A stretch of DNA of 64,000 nt, taken from assembly GCF_910589235.1 (NCBI RefSeq), contig NC_060955.1:11676837-11740836 (forward strand), given 5' to 3'. The notes under the pieces were generated by a model. That model was not told the DNA's origin. It did no database searches and saw only the letters and a list, made by a program, of their open reading frames with translations. The DNA comes from Vespa crabro (Eukaryota; Arthropoda; Insecta; Hymenoptera; Vespidae). The translations under genes and the position numbers were made by a program. How positions within the stretch are numbered: the first letter of the stretch is position 1; each line of letters opens with the position of its first letter. Of the stretch, positions 1-12,177 are shown one piece after another.

Positions 1-1015
1 AGTTTCTTATCGTATATACGTTTTTTCGTTCATAATGGCGTACCATCGAAATACGAAATAATGAAATCTCATTCAAATTCAATTAGTTTAAATTCTGTCG
101 ACGCAGAATAAAGATTACAACAAGAATATATCTTCCTGACTGTGTGTAAATAGAAGTTTTAACATGAAAATTGTCGAAAAATGAGATCGACAAATGCGAA
201 TTATGTTAAATGCTGATATAAAATCGTGAACACATTGAAATTACTCGTACCACAGCTTCAGAAATGTTTCCAATCAATTTGGACATTGTATTTCTGAAGA
301 TCAAACATTTATTTTATCTTGGAATCGACGTTATAACCTTGTTTCATATTTTATATACGATTATTAGCTCATAAAGAAGTATCATCGAAATACGAAATTT
401 GAAATCTCAATCAATATCAATGCTTTTATATTCTATCGACGCAGAATATACAAAGGAACAAGAACATAAGTTTGTCACTATGTGTAAATACGAGTTTCAA
501 CATGAATATTGTAGAAAAATGAGATCGACACATGCGAATTTCGTTAATTGCAGAGCTTCAATCGTGAAAACATTGAACTTACTCGTACCACAGCTTGAGA
601 AATGTTTCCAATCGATTCGAACATTGTATTTCTGAAGATCATACATCCATTTTATCTTGGAATCGACGTTATAACCTTGTTTCATATGTTATATATGATT
701 ATTAGCTCATAAAGAAGTATCATCGAAATACGAAATTTCAAATCTCAATCAATATCAATGCTTTTATATTCTATCGACGCAGAATATACAATGGAACAAG
801 AACATAAGTTTGTCACTATGTGTAAATACGAGTTTTAACATGAATATTGTCGAAAATTGAGATCGACACATGCGAATTTCTTTAATTGCAGAGATGTAAT
901 CGTGAAATCATTGAACTTACTCGTACCACAGCTTGAGAAATGTTTCCAATCTATTCGGACATTGTATTTCTGAAGATCAAACATCCATTTTATATTGGAA
1001 TCGACGTTTTAACCT
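1..1015. repeat. Block A-B-C (3 monomers), left edge
   Basis: The monomers are A 1-339, B 340-677 and C 678-1015. The A copy has GTTTAAATTCTG and GCGAATTATGTTAAATG, and a private CTGATATAAAATC. The C copy ends GACGTTTTAACCTAG, which is the ending expected of D before an A, so its last bases are D-like. It differs from the next block mainly by lacking the D monomer. Confidence 0.88.
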
Positions 1016-1354
1016 AGTTTCTTATCGTATATACGTTTTTTCGTTCATAATGGCGTACCATCGAAATACGAAATAATGAAATCTCATTCAAATTCAATTA
1101 GTTTAAATTCTGTCGACGCAGAATAAAGATTACAACAAGAATATATCTTCCTGACTGTGTGTAAATAGAAGTTTTAACATGAAAATTGTCGAAAAATGAG
1201 ATCGACAAATGCGAATTATGTTAAATGCTGAGATAAAATCGTGAACACATTGAAATTACTCGTACCACAGCTTCAGAAATGTTTCCAATCAATTTGGACA
1301 TTGTATTTTTGAAGATCAAACATTTATTTTATCTTGGAATCGACGTTATAACCT
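1016..1354. repeat. Monomer class A (exemplar, 339 bp)
   Basis: This is the most divergent class. The head reads GTTTCTTATCG, followed by the 10-base perfect palindrome CGTATATACG, a T6 run, and CATAATGGCGTACC. It carries one extra base relative to the other classes, at GAAATAATGAAATC against GAAATTTGAAATC. About 12 of the first 50 bases differ from class B, whereas the last 120 bases are much closer to the other classes. The tail has GTTAAATGCTGAGATAAAATC and CAGCTTCAGAAATG. It always opens a block and never follows another A. The preceding monomer usually ends in TTTTAACC or TTTTGACC rather than TTATAACC. Confidence 0.85.
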
Positions 1355-1692
1355 TGTTTCATATTTTATATACGATTATTAGCTCATAAAGAAGTATCAT
1401 CGAAATACGAAATTTGAAATCTCAATCAATATCAATGCTTTTATATTCTATCGACGCAGAATATACAAAGGAACAAGAACATAAGTTTGTCACTATGTGT
1501 AAATACGAGTTTCAACATGAATATTGTAGAAAAATGAGATCGACACATGCGAATTTCGTTAATTGCAGAGCTTCAATCGTGAAAACATTGAACTTACTCG
1601 TACCACAGCTTGAGAAATGTTTCCAATCGATTCGAACATTGTATTTCTGAAGATCATACATCCATTTTATCTTGGAATCGACGTTATAACCT
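1355..1692. repeat. Monomer class B (exemplar, 338 bp)
   Basis: Diagnostic bases are TTTTATATACGATT at the head, ACAAAGGAACAAGAAC, GAGTTTCAACATG, GTAGAAAAATG, TTGCAGAGCTTCAATCG, AAAACATTGAACTTACTCG and GATCATACATCC. It normally follows an A or A-del monomer. In the leftmost blocks and at 55477-62242 it reads CCAATCGATTCGAAC; in most of the interior the same site is CCAACCGATTCGGAC, a useful lineage marker. The first base-by-base count I made, on the copy at 340-677, gives 106 G+C of 338 and 15 CpG. Confidence 0.85.
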
Positions 1693-2030
1693 TGTTTCAT
1701 ATGTTATATATGATTATTAGCTCATAAAGAAGTATCATCGAAATACGAAATTTCAAATCTCAATCAATATCAATGATTTTATATTCTATCGACGCAGAAT
1801 ATACAATGGAACAAGAACATAAGTTTGTCACTATGTGTAAATACGAGTTTTAACATGAATATTGTCGAAAATTGAGATCGACACATGCGAATTTCTTTAA
1901 TTGCAGAGATGTAATCGTGAAATCATTGAACTTACTCGTACCACAGCTTGAGAAATGTTTCCAATCTATTCGGACATTGTATTTCTGAAGATCAAACATC
2001 CATTTTATATTGGAATCGACGTTATAAACT
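1693..2030. repeat. Monomer class C (exemplar, 338 bp)
   Basis: Diagnostic bases are CATATGTTATATATG at the head, GAAATTTCAAATC, ACAATGGAACAAGAAC, GAGTTTTAACATG, TTGTCGAAAATTGAG, TTTCTTTAATTGCAGAGATG and GAAATCATTGAAC. Most later copies also have GCTCTTAAAG and ATTCGTACC. The exact sequence ATGATTTTATATTC is private to this copy; others read ATGCTTTTATATTC. Its tail, from ATTTCTTTAATTGCAG to about TCTATTCGG, is the part found fused to A heads in the A/C hybrid class. Confidence 0.8.
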
Positions 2031-2368
2031 TGTTTCATATTTTATATACGATTATTAGCTCATAAAGAATTATCATCGAAATACGAAATTTGAAATCTCA
2101 ATCAATATCAATGCTATTATATTCTATCGACGCAGAATATACAATGGAACAAGATCATAATTTTGTCACTATGTGTAAATACGAGATTCAACATGAATAT
2201 TGTAGAAAAATGAGATCGACACATGCGAATTTCGTTAATTGCTGAGATTTAATCGTGAAAGCATTGAACTAACTCGTACCACAGCTTGAGAATTGTTTCC
2301 AATCGATTCGAACATTTTATTTCTGAAGATCAAACATCTATTTGATATTGGAATCGACGTTTTAAACT
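2031..2368. repeat. Monomer class D (exemplar, 338 bp)
   Basis: Diagnostic bases are AAAGAATTATC, ATGCTATTATATTC, GGAACAAGATCAT, GAGATTCAACATG, TTGCTGAGATTTAATCG, GAAAGCATTGAACTAACTC, CTTGAGAATTG and ATCTATTTGATATTGG, ending TTTTAACC. It is the usual last monomer of a block and immediately precedes an A-type monomer. This copy has private changes (CATAATTTTG, ACATTTTATTTC and TTTTAAAC). Confidence 0.85.
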
Positions 2369-5074
2369 AGTTTCTTATCGTATATACGTTTTTTCGTTCA
2401 TAATGGCGTACCATCGAAATACGAAATAATGAAATCTCATTCAAATTCAATTAGTTTATATTCTGTCGACGCAGAATAAAGATTACAACAAGAATATATC
2501 TTCCTGACTGTGTGTAAATAGAAGTTTTAACATGAAAATTGTCGAAAAATGAGATCGACAAATGCGAATTTTGTTAAATGCTGAGATAAAATCGTGAACA
2601 CATTGAAATTACTCGTACCACAGCTTCAGAAATGTTTCCAATCAATTTGGACATTGTATTTCTGAAGATCAAACATTTATTTTATCTTGGAATCGACGTT
2701 ATAACCTTGTTTCATATTTTATATACGATTATTAGCTCATAAAGAAGTATCATCGAAATACGAAATTTGAAATCTCAATCAATATCAATGCTTTTATATT
2801 CTATCGACGCAGAATATACAAAGGAACAAGAACATAAGTTTGTCACTATGTGTAAATACGAGTTTCAACATGAATATTGTAGAAAAATGAGATCGACACA
2901 TGCGAATTTCGTTAATTGCAGAGCTTCAATCGTGAAAACATTGAACTTACTCGTACCACAGCTTGAGAAATGTTTCCAATCGATTCGAACATTGTATTTC
3001 TGAAGATCATACATCCATTTTATCTTGGAATCGACGTTATAACCTTGTTTCATATGTTATATATGATTATTAGCTCTTAAAGAAGTATCATCGAAATACG
3101 AAATTTCAAATCTCAATCAATATCAATGCTTATATATTCTATCGACGCAGAATATACAATGGAACAAGAACATAAGTTTGTCACTATGTGTAAATACGAG
3201 TTTTAACATGAATATTGTCGAAAATTGAGATCGACACATGCGAATTTCTTTAATTGCAGAGATGTAATCGTGAAACCATTGAACTTATTCGTACCACAGC
3301 TTGAGAAATGTTTCCAATCTATTCGGACATTGTATTTCTGAAGATCAAACATCCATTTTATATTGGAATCGACGTTATAACCTTGTTTCATATTTTATAT
3401 ACGATTATTAGCTCATAAAGAATTATCACCGAAATACGAAATTTGAAATCTCAATCAATATCAATGCTATTATATTCTATCGACGCAGAATATACAATGG
3501 AACAAGATCATAAGTTTGTCACTATGTGTAAATACGAGATTCAACATGAATATTGTAGAAAAATGAGATCGACACATGCGAATTTCGTTAATTGCTGAGA
3601 TTTAATCGTGAAAGCATTGAACTAACTCGTACCACAGCTTGAGAATTGTTTCCAATCGATTCGGACATTGTATTTCTGAAGATCAAACATCTATTTGATA
3701 TTGGAATCGACGTTTTAACCTAGTTTCTTATCGTATATACGTTTTTTCGTTCATAATGGCGTACCATCGAAATACGAAATAATGAAATCTCATTCAAATT
3801 CAATTAGTTTATATTCTGTCGACGCAGAATAAAGATTACAACAAGAATATATCTTCCTGACTGTGTGTAAATAGAAGTTTTAACATGAAAATTGTCGAAA
3901 AATGAGATCGACAAATGCGAATTTTGTTAAATGCTGAGATAAAATCGTGAACACATTGAAATTACTCGTACCACAGCTTCAGAAATGTTTCCAATCAATT
4001 TGGACATTGTATTTCTGAAGATCAAACATTTATTTTATCTTGGAATCGACGTTATAACCTTGTTTCATATTTTATATACGATTATTAGCTCATAAAGAAG
4101 TATCATCGAAATACGAAATTTGAAATCTCAATCAATATCAATGCTTTTATATTCTATCGACGCAGAATATACAAAGGAACAAGAACATAAGTTTGTCACT
4201 ATGTGTAAATACGAGTTTCAACATGAATATTGTAGAAAAATGAGATCGACACATGCGAATTTCGTTATTTGCAGAGCTTCAATCGTGAAAACATTGAACT
4301 TACTCGTACCACAGCTTGAGAAATGTTTCCAACCGATTCGGACATTGTATTTCTGAAGATCATACATCCATTTTATCTTGGAATCGACGTTATAACCTTG
4401 TTTCATATGTTATATATGATTATTAGCTCTTAAAGAAGTATCATCGAAATACGAAATTTCAAATCTCAATCAATATCAATGCTTTTATATTCTATCGACG
4501 CAGAATATACAATGGAACAAGAACATAAGTTTGTCACTATGTGTAAATACGAGTTTTAACATGAATATTGTCGAAAATTGAGATCGACACATGCGAATTT
4601 CTTTAATTGCAGAGATGTAATCGTGAAATCATTGAACTTATTCGTACCACAGCTTGAGAAATGTTTCCAATCTATTCGGACATTGTATTTCTGAAGATCA
4701 AACATCCATTTTATATTGGAATCGACGTTATAACCTTGTTTCATATTTTATATACGATTATTAGCTCATAAAGAATTATCATCGAAATACGAAATTTGAA
4801 ATCTCAATCAATATCAATGCTATTATATTCTATCGACGCAGAATATACAATGGAACAAGATCATAAGTTTGTCACTATGTGTAAATACGAGATTCAACAT
4901 GAATATTGTAGAAAAATGAGATCGACACATGCGAATTTCGTTAATTGCTGAGATTTAATCGTGAAAGCATTGAACTAACTCGTACCACAGCTTGAGAATT
5001 GTTTCCAATCGATTCGGACATTGTATTTCTGAAGATCAAACATCTATTTGATATTGGAATCGACGTTTTAACCT
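2369..5074. repeat. Two A-B-C-D tetramers, period 1353 bp
   Basis: Unit boundaries fall at 2369 and 3722. The A monomers now read GTTTATATTCTG and GAATTTTGTTAAATG, the interior form. In the first unit B has TTCGAAC, C has GCTTATATATTC and GAAACCATTG, and D has TATCACCGAAATACG. In the second unit B has the CCAACCGATTCGG change and a private CGTTATTTGC. The substitutions that separate B copies step from left to right, so the array shows a local gradient. Confidence 0.9.
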
Positions 5075-6427
5075 AGTTTCTTATCGTATATACTTTTTTT
5101 CGTTCATAATGGCGTACCATCGAAATACGAAATAATGAAATCTCATTCAAATTCAATTAGTTTATATTCTGTCGACGCAGAATAAAGATTACAACAAGAA
5201 TATATCTTCCTGACTGTGTGTAAATAGAAGTTTTAACATGAAAATTGTCGAAAAATGAGATCGACAAATGCGAATTTTGTTAAATGCTGAGATAAAATCG
5301 TGAACACATTGAAATTACTCGTACCACAGCTTCAGAAATGTTTCCAATCAATTTGGACATTGTATTTCTGAAGATCAAACATTTATTTTATCTTGGAATC
5401 GACGTTATAACCTTGTTTCATATTTTATATACGATTATTAGCTCATAAAGAAGTATCATCGAAATACGAAATTTGAAATCTCAATCAATATCAATGCTTT
5501 TATATTCTATCGACGCAGAATATACAAAGGAACAAGAACATAAGTTTGTCACTATGTGTAAATACGAGTTTCAACATGAATATTGTAGAAAAATAAGATC
5601 GACACATGCGAATTTCGTTAATTGCAGAGCTTCAATCGTGAAAACATTGAACTTACTCGTACCACAGCTTGAGAAATGTTTCCAACCGATTCGGACATTG
5701 TATTTCTGAAGATCATACATCCATTTTATCTTGGAATCGACGTTATAACCTTGTTTCATATGTTATATATGATTATTATCTCTTAAAGAAGTATCATCGA
5801 AATACGAAATTTGAAATCTCAATCAATATCAATGCTTTTATATTCTATCGACGCAGAATATACAATGGAACAAGAACATAAGTTTGTCACTATGTGTAAA
5901 TACGAGTTTCAACATGAATATTGTAGAAAAATGAGATCGACACATGCGAATTTCTTTAATTGCAGAGATGTAATCGTGAAATCATTGAACTTATTCGTAC
6001 CACAGCTTGAGAAATGTTTCCAATCTATTCGGACATTGTATTTCTGAAGATCAAACATCCATTTTATATTGGAATCGACGTTATAACCTTGTTTCATATT
6101 TTATATACGATTATTAGCTCATAAAGAATTATCATCGAAATACGAAATTTGAAATCTCAATCAATATCAATGCTATTATATTCTATCGACGCAGAATATA
6201 CAATGGAACAAGATCATAAGTTTGTCACTATGTGTAAATACGAGATTCAACATGAATATTGTAGAAAAATGAGATCGACACATGCGAATTTCGTTAATTG
6301 CTGAGATTTAATCGTGAAAGCATTGAACTAACTCGTACCACAGCTTGAGAATTGTTTCCAGTCGATTCGGACATTGTATTTCTGAAGATCAAACATCTAT
6401 TTGATATTGGAATCGACGTTTTAACCT
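5075..6427. repeat. Tetramer A-B-C'-D with B-like C monomer
   Basis: The monomers start at 5075, 5414, 5752 and 6090. The A copy has lost the palindrome end and reads TATATACT followed by a 7-T run. B has AAAAATAAGATCG. The third monomer has B-like GAAATTTGAAATC, GAGTTTCAACATG and GTAGAAAAATG in the first half, then C-like TTTCTTTAATTGCAGAGATG. D carries CCAGTCGATTCGG, shared only with the D of the next block. Confidence 0.88.
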
Positions 6428-9400
6428 AGTTTCTTATCGTATATACTTTTTTTCGTTCATAATGGCGTACCATCGAAATACGAAATAATGAAATCTCATT
6501 CAAATTCAATTAGTTTATATTCTGTCGACGCAGAATAAAGATTACAACAAGAATATATCTTCCTGACTGTGTGTAAATAGAAGTTTTAACATGAAAATTG
6601 TCGAAAAATGAGATCGACAAATGCGAATTTTGTTAAATGCTGAGATAAAATCGTGAACACATTGAAATTACTCGTACCACAGCTTCAGAAATGTTTCCAA
6701 TCAATTTGGACATTGTATTTCTGAAGATCAAACATTTATTTTATCTTGGAATCGACGTTATAACCTTGTTTCATATTTTATATACGATTATTAGCTCATA
6801 AAGAAGTATCATCGAAATACGAAATTTGAAATCTCAATCAATATCAATGCTTTTATATTCTATCGACGCAGAATATACAAAGGAACAAGAACATAAGTTT
6901 GTCACTATGTGTAAATACGAGTTTCAACATGAATATTGTAGAAAAATAAGATCGACACATGCGAATTTCGTTAATTGCAGAGCTTCAATCGTGAAAACAT
7001 TGAACTTACTCGTACCACAGCTTGAGAAATGTTTCCAACCGATTCGGACATTGTATTTCTGAAGATCATACATCCATTTTATCTTGGAATCGACGTTATA
7101 ACCTTGTTTCATATGTTATATATGATTATTATCTCTTAAAGAAGTATCATCGAAATACGAAATTTGAAATCTCAATCAATATCAATGCTTTTATATTCTA
7201 TCGACGCAGAATATACAATGGAACAAGAACATAAGTTTGTCACTATGTGTAAATACGAGTTTCAACATGAATATTGTAGAAAAATGAGATCGACACATGC
7301 GAATTTCGTTAATTGCAGAGCTTCAATCGTGAAAACATTGAACTTACTCGTACCACAGCTTGAGAAATGTTTCCAACCGATTCGGACATTGTATTTCTGA
7401 AGATCATACATCCATTTTATCTTGGAATCGACGTTATAACCTTGTTTCATATGTTATATATGATTATTAGCTCTTAAAGAAGTATCATCGAAATACGAAA
7501 TTTGAAATCTCAATCAATATCAATGCTTTTATATTCTATCGACGCAGAATATACAATGGAACAAGAACATAAGTTTGTCACTATGTGTAAATACGAGTTT
7601 CAACATGAATATTGTAGAAAAATGAGATCGACACATGCGAATTTCTTTAATTGCAGAGATGTAATCGTGAAATCATTGAACTTATTCGTACCACAGCTTG
7701 AGAAATGTTTCCAATCTATTCGGACATTGTATTTCTGAAGATCAAACATCCATTTTATATTGGAATCGACGTTATAACCTTGTTTCATATTTTATATACG
7801 ATTATTAGCTCATAAAGAATTATCATCGAAATACGAAATTTGAAATCTCAATCAATATCAATGCTATTATATTCTATCGACGCAGAATATACAATGGAAC
7901 AAGATCATAAGTTTGTCACTATGTGTAAATACGAGATTCAACATGAATATTGTAGAAAAATGAGATCGACACATGCGAATTTCGTTAATTGCTGAGATTT
8001 AATCGTGAAAGCATTGAACTAACTCGTACCACAGCTTGAGAATTGTTTCCAGTCGATTCGGACATTGTATTTCTGAAGATCAAACATCTATTTGATATTG
8101 GAATCGACGTTTTAACCTAGTTTCTTATCGTATATACTTTTTTTCGTTCATAATGGCGTACCATCGAAATACGAAATAATGAAATCTCATTCAAATTCAA
8201 TTAGTTTATATTCTGTCGACGCAGAATAAAGATTACAACAAGAATATATCTTCCTGACTGTGTGTAAATAGAAGTTTTAACATGAAAATTGTCGAAAAAT
8301 GAGATCGACAAATGCGAATTTTGTTAAATGCTGAGATAAAATCGTGAACACATTGAAATTACTCGTACCACAGCTTCAGAAATGTTTCCAATCAATTTGG
8401 ACATTGTATTTCTGAAGATCAAACATTTATTTTATCTTGGAATCGACGTTATAACCTTGTTTCATATTTTATATACGATTATTAGCTCATAAAGAAGTAT
8501 CATCGAAATACGAAATTTGAAATCTCAATCAATATCAATGCTTTTATATTCTATCGACGCAGAATATACAAAGGAACAAGAACATAAGTTTGTCACTATG
8601 TGTAAATACGAGTTTCAACATGAATATTGTAGAAAAATAAGATCGACACATGCGAATTTCGTTAATTGCAGAGCTTCAATCGTGAAAACATTGAACTTAC
8701 TCGTACCACAGCTTGAGAAATGTTTCCAACCGATTCGGACATTGTATTTCTGAAGATCATACATCCATTTTATCTTGGAATCGACGTTATAACCTTGTTT
8801 CATATGTTATATATGATTATTATCTCTTAAAGAAGTATCATCGAAATACGAAATTTGAAATCTCAATCAATATCAATGCTTTTATATTCTATCGACGCAG
8901 AATATACAATGGAACAAGAACATAAGTTTGTCACTATGTGTAAATACGAGTTTCAACATGAATATTGTAGAAAAATGAGATCGACACATGCGAATTTCGT
9001 TAATTGCAGAGCTTCAATCGTGAAAACATTGAACTTACTCGTACCACAGCTTGAGAAATGTTTCCAACCGATTCGGACATTGTATTTCTGAAGATCATAC
9101 ATCCATTTTATCTTGGAATCGACGTTATAACCTTGTTTCATATGTTATATATGATTATTAGCTCTTAAAGAAGTATCATCGAAATACGAAATTTCAAATC
9201 TCAATCAATATCAATGCTTTTATATTCTATCGACGCAGAATATACAATGGAACAAGAACATAAGTTTGTCACTATGTGTAAATACGAGTTTTAACATGAA
9301 TATTGTCGAAAATTGAGATCGACACATGCGAATTTCTTTAATTGCAGAGATGTAATCGTGAAATCATTGAACTTATTCGTACCACAGCTTGAGAAATGTT

Positions 9401-9809
9401 TCCAATCTATTCGGACATTGTATTTCTGAAGATCAAACATCCATTTTATCTTGGAATCGACGTTATAACCTTGTTTCATATTTTATATACGATTATTAGC
9501 TCATAAAGAATTATCATCGAAATACGAAATTTGAAATCTCAATCAATATCAATGCTATTATATTCTATCGACGCAGAATATACAATGGAACAAGATCATA
9601 AGTTTGTCACTATGTGTAAATACGAGATTCAACATGAATATTGTAGAAAAATGAGATCGACACATGCGAATTTCGTTAATTGCTGAGATTTAATCGTGAA
9701 AGCATTGAACTAACTCGTACCACAGCTTGAGAATTGTTTCCAATCGATTCGGACATTGTATTTCTGAAGATCAAACATCTATTTGATATTGGAATCGACG
9801 TTTTAACCT
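6428..9809. repeat. Two pentamers A-B-B/C-C-D, period 1691 bp
   Basis: The units are 6428-8118 and 8119-9809. The added third monomers (7105 and 8796) have a C-type ACAATGGAAC in an otherwise B-type body with a B tail (CAGAGCTTCAATCG). The first three monomers of the two units appear identical. The fourth monomers differ: 7443 is the B-like C', while 9134 is ordinary C (GAAATTTCAAATC, GAGTTTTAACATG). The D monomers also differ at CCAGTCG against CCAATCG. Both A copies carry TATATACT. Confidence 0.88.
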
Positions 9810-10824
9810 AGTTTCTTATCGTATATACTTTTTTTCGTTCATAATGGCGTACCATCGAAATACGAAATAATGAAATCTCATTCAAATTCAATTAGTTTAT
9901 ATTCTGTCGACGCAGAATAAAGATTACAACAAGAATATATCTTCCTGACTGTGTGTAAATAGAAGTTTTAACATGAAAATTGTCGAAAAATGAGATCGAC
10001 AAATGCGAATTTTGTTAAATGCTGAGATAAAATCGTGAACACATTGAAATTACTCGTACCACAGCTTCAGAAATGTTTCCAATCAATTTGGACATTGTAT
10101 TTCTGAAGATCAAACATTTATTTTATCTTGGAATCGACGTTATAACCTTGTTTCATATTTTATATACGATTATTAGCTCATAAAGAAGTATCATCGAAAT
10201 ACGAAATTTGAAATCTCAATCAATATCAATGCTTTTATATTCTATCGACGCAGAATATACAAAGGAACAAGAACATAAGTTTGTCACTATGTGTAAATAC
10301 GAGTTTCAACATGAATATTGTAGAAAAATAAGATCGACAAATGCGAATTTCGTTAATTGCAGAGCTTCAATCGTGAAAACATTGAACTTACTCGTACCAC
10401 AGCTTGAGAAATGTTTCCAACCGATTCGGACATTGTATTTCTGAAGATCATACATCCATTTTATCTTGGAATCGACGTTATAACCTTGTTTCATATGTTA
10501 TATATGATTATTATCTCTTAAAGAAGTATCATCGAAATACGAAATTTGAAATCTCAATCAATATCAATGCTTTTATATTCTATCGACGCAGAATATACAA
10601 TGGAACAAGAACATAAGTTTGTCACTATGTGTAAATACGAGTTTTAACATGAATATTGTCGAAAATTGAGATCGACACATGCGAATTTCTTTAATTGCAG
10701 AGATGTAATCGTGAAAGCATTTAACTAACTCGTACCACAGCTTGAGAATTGTTTCCAATCGATTCGGACATTGTATTTCTGAAGATCAAACATCTATTTG
10801 ATATTGGAATCGACGTTTTAACAT
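9810..10824. repeat. Trimer A-B-(C/D hybrid)
   Basis: The monomers are A 9810, B 10149 and a hybrid at 10487-10824. The hybrid is C through TTTAATTGCAGAGATGTAATCG and D from GAAAGCATTTAACTAACTCG onward, so the unit is one monomer shorter than a tetramer. It ends TTTTAACATTG, a private junction. This A is the last with the TATATACT change. Confidence 0.88.
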
Positions 10825-11839
10825 TGTTTCTTATCGTATATACGTTTTTTCGTTCATAATGGCGTACCATCGAAATACGAAATAATGAAATCTCATTCAA
10901 ATTCAATTAGTTTATATTCTGTCGACGCAGAATAAAGATTACAACAAGAATATATCTTCCTGAATGTGTGTAAATAGAAGTTTTAACATGAAAATTGTCG
11001 AAAAATGAGATCGACAAATGCGAATTTTGTTAAATGCTGAGATAAAATCGTGAACACATTGAAATTACTCGTACCAGAGTTTCAGAAATGTTTCCAATCA
11101 ATTCGGACATTGTATTTCTGAAGATCAAACATTTATTTTATCTTGGAATCGACGTTATAACCTTGTTTCATATTTTATATACGATTATTAGCTCATAAAG
11201 AAGTATCATCGAAATACGAAATTTGAAATCTCAATCAATATCAATGCTTTTATATTCTATCGACGCAGAATATACAAAGGAACAAGAACATAAGTTTGTC
11301 ACTATGTGTAAATACGAGTTTCAACATGAATATTGTAGAAAAATGAGATCGACACATGCGAATTTCGTTAATTGCAGAGCTTCAATCGTGAAAACATTGA
11401 ACTTACTCGTACCACAGCTTGAGAAATGTTTCCAACCGATTCGGACATTGTATTTCTGAAGATCATACATCCATTTTATCTTGGAATCGACGTTATAACC
11501 TTGTTTCATATGTTATATATGATTATTAGCTCTTAAAGAAGTATCATCGAAATACGAAATTTCAAATCTCAATCAATATCAATGCTTTTATATTCTATCG
11601 ACGCAGAATATACAATGGAACAAGAACATAAGTTTGTCACTATGTGTAAATACGAGTTTTAACATGAATATTGTCGAAAATTGAGATCGACACATGCGAA
11701 TTTCTTTAATTGCAGAGATGTAATCGTGAAATCATTGAACTTATTCGTACCACAGCTTGAGAAATGTTTCCAATCTATTCGGACATTGTATTTCTGAAGA
11801 TCAAACATCCATTTTATATTGGAATCGACGTTATAACCT

Positions 11840-12177
11840 TGTTTCATATGTTATATACGATTATTAGCTCATAAAGAAGTATCATCGAAATACGAAATTT
11901 GAAATCTCAATCAATATCAATGCTTTTATATTCTATCGACGCAGAATATACAAAGGAACAAGAACATAAGTTTGTCACTATGTGTAAATACGAGTTTCAA
12001 CATGAATATTGTAGAAAAATGAGATCGACACATGCGAATTTTGTTAAATGCTGAGATAAAATCGTGTACACATTGAAATTACTCGTACCACAGCTTGAGA
12101 AATGTTTCCAACCGATTCGGACATTGTATTTCTGAAGATCATACATCCATTTTATCTTGGAATCGACGTTATAACCT
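11840..12177. repeat. Monomer class E (exemplar, 338 bp)
   Basis: E looks like a B monomer with an A-like or F-like central tail. It has a B-like first half (ACAAAGGAACAAGAAC, GAGTTTCAACATG), then TTTTGTTAAATGCTGAG and TCGTGTACACATTG, then B-like CTTGAGAAATG, CCAACCGATTCGG and GATCATACATCC. Other copies lie at 13869, 15559, 21648, 35517 and 42959, always followed by C and then D. The copies at 15559, 21648, 35517 and 42959 share TTGGAGTCGACG in place of TTGGAATCGACG. The shorter block at 24354 holds a B/E fusion. Confidence 0.75.

Larger units (their letters stand above)
1016..2368. repeat. Tetramer block A-B-C-D (1353 bp)
   Basis: The monomers start at 1016, 1355, 1693 and 2031. The A copy still has the edge variants GTTTAAATTCTG and GAATTATGTTAAATG. 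The D copy ends TTTTAAACTAG, and its private changes set it apart from later D monomers. This is the first complete tetramer. Confidence 0.9.

Noticed and set aside
399..635. Recurring 78-codon open frame on the + strand (B and related monomers)
   Set aside because: It starts at TTG; the sister monomers interrupt it with stops (for example GAGTTTTAACATG in C, TTGCTGAG in D). Changes between copies fall at any codon position, and an antisense frame overlaps it. It is a by-product of a homogenised repeat.
340..677. Monomer as a dimer of two 169-bp halves
   Set aside because: Comparing the halves by eye gave only a short weak match (ATCGAAATACGAAATTT with ATCGACACATGCGAATTT) at an offset of about 140 rather than 169.
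497..685. Recurring 62-codon open frame on the - strand crossing the monomer junction
   Set aside because: It begins at an ATG formed by TTTCAT at the start of the next monomer, has no recognisable domain, and varies without any preference for synonymous change.
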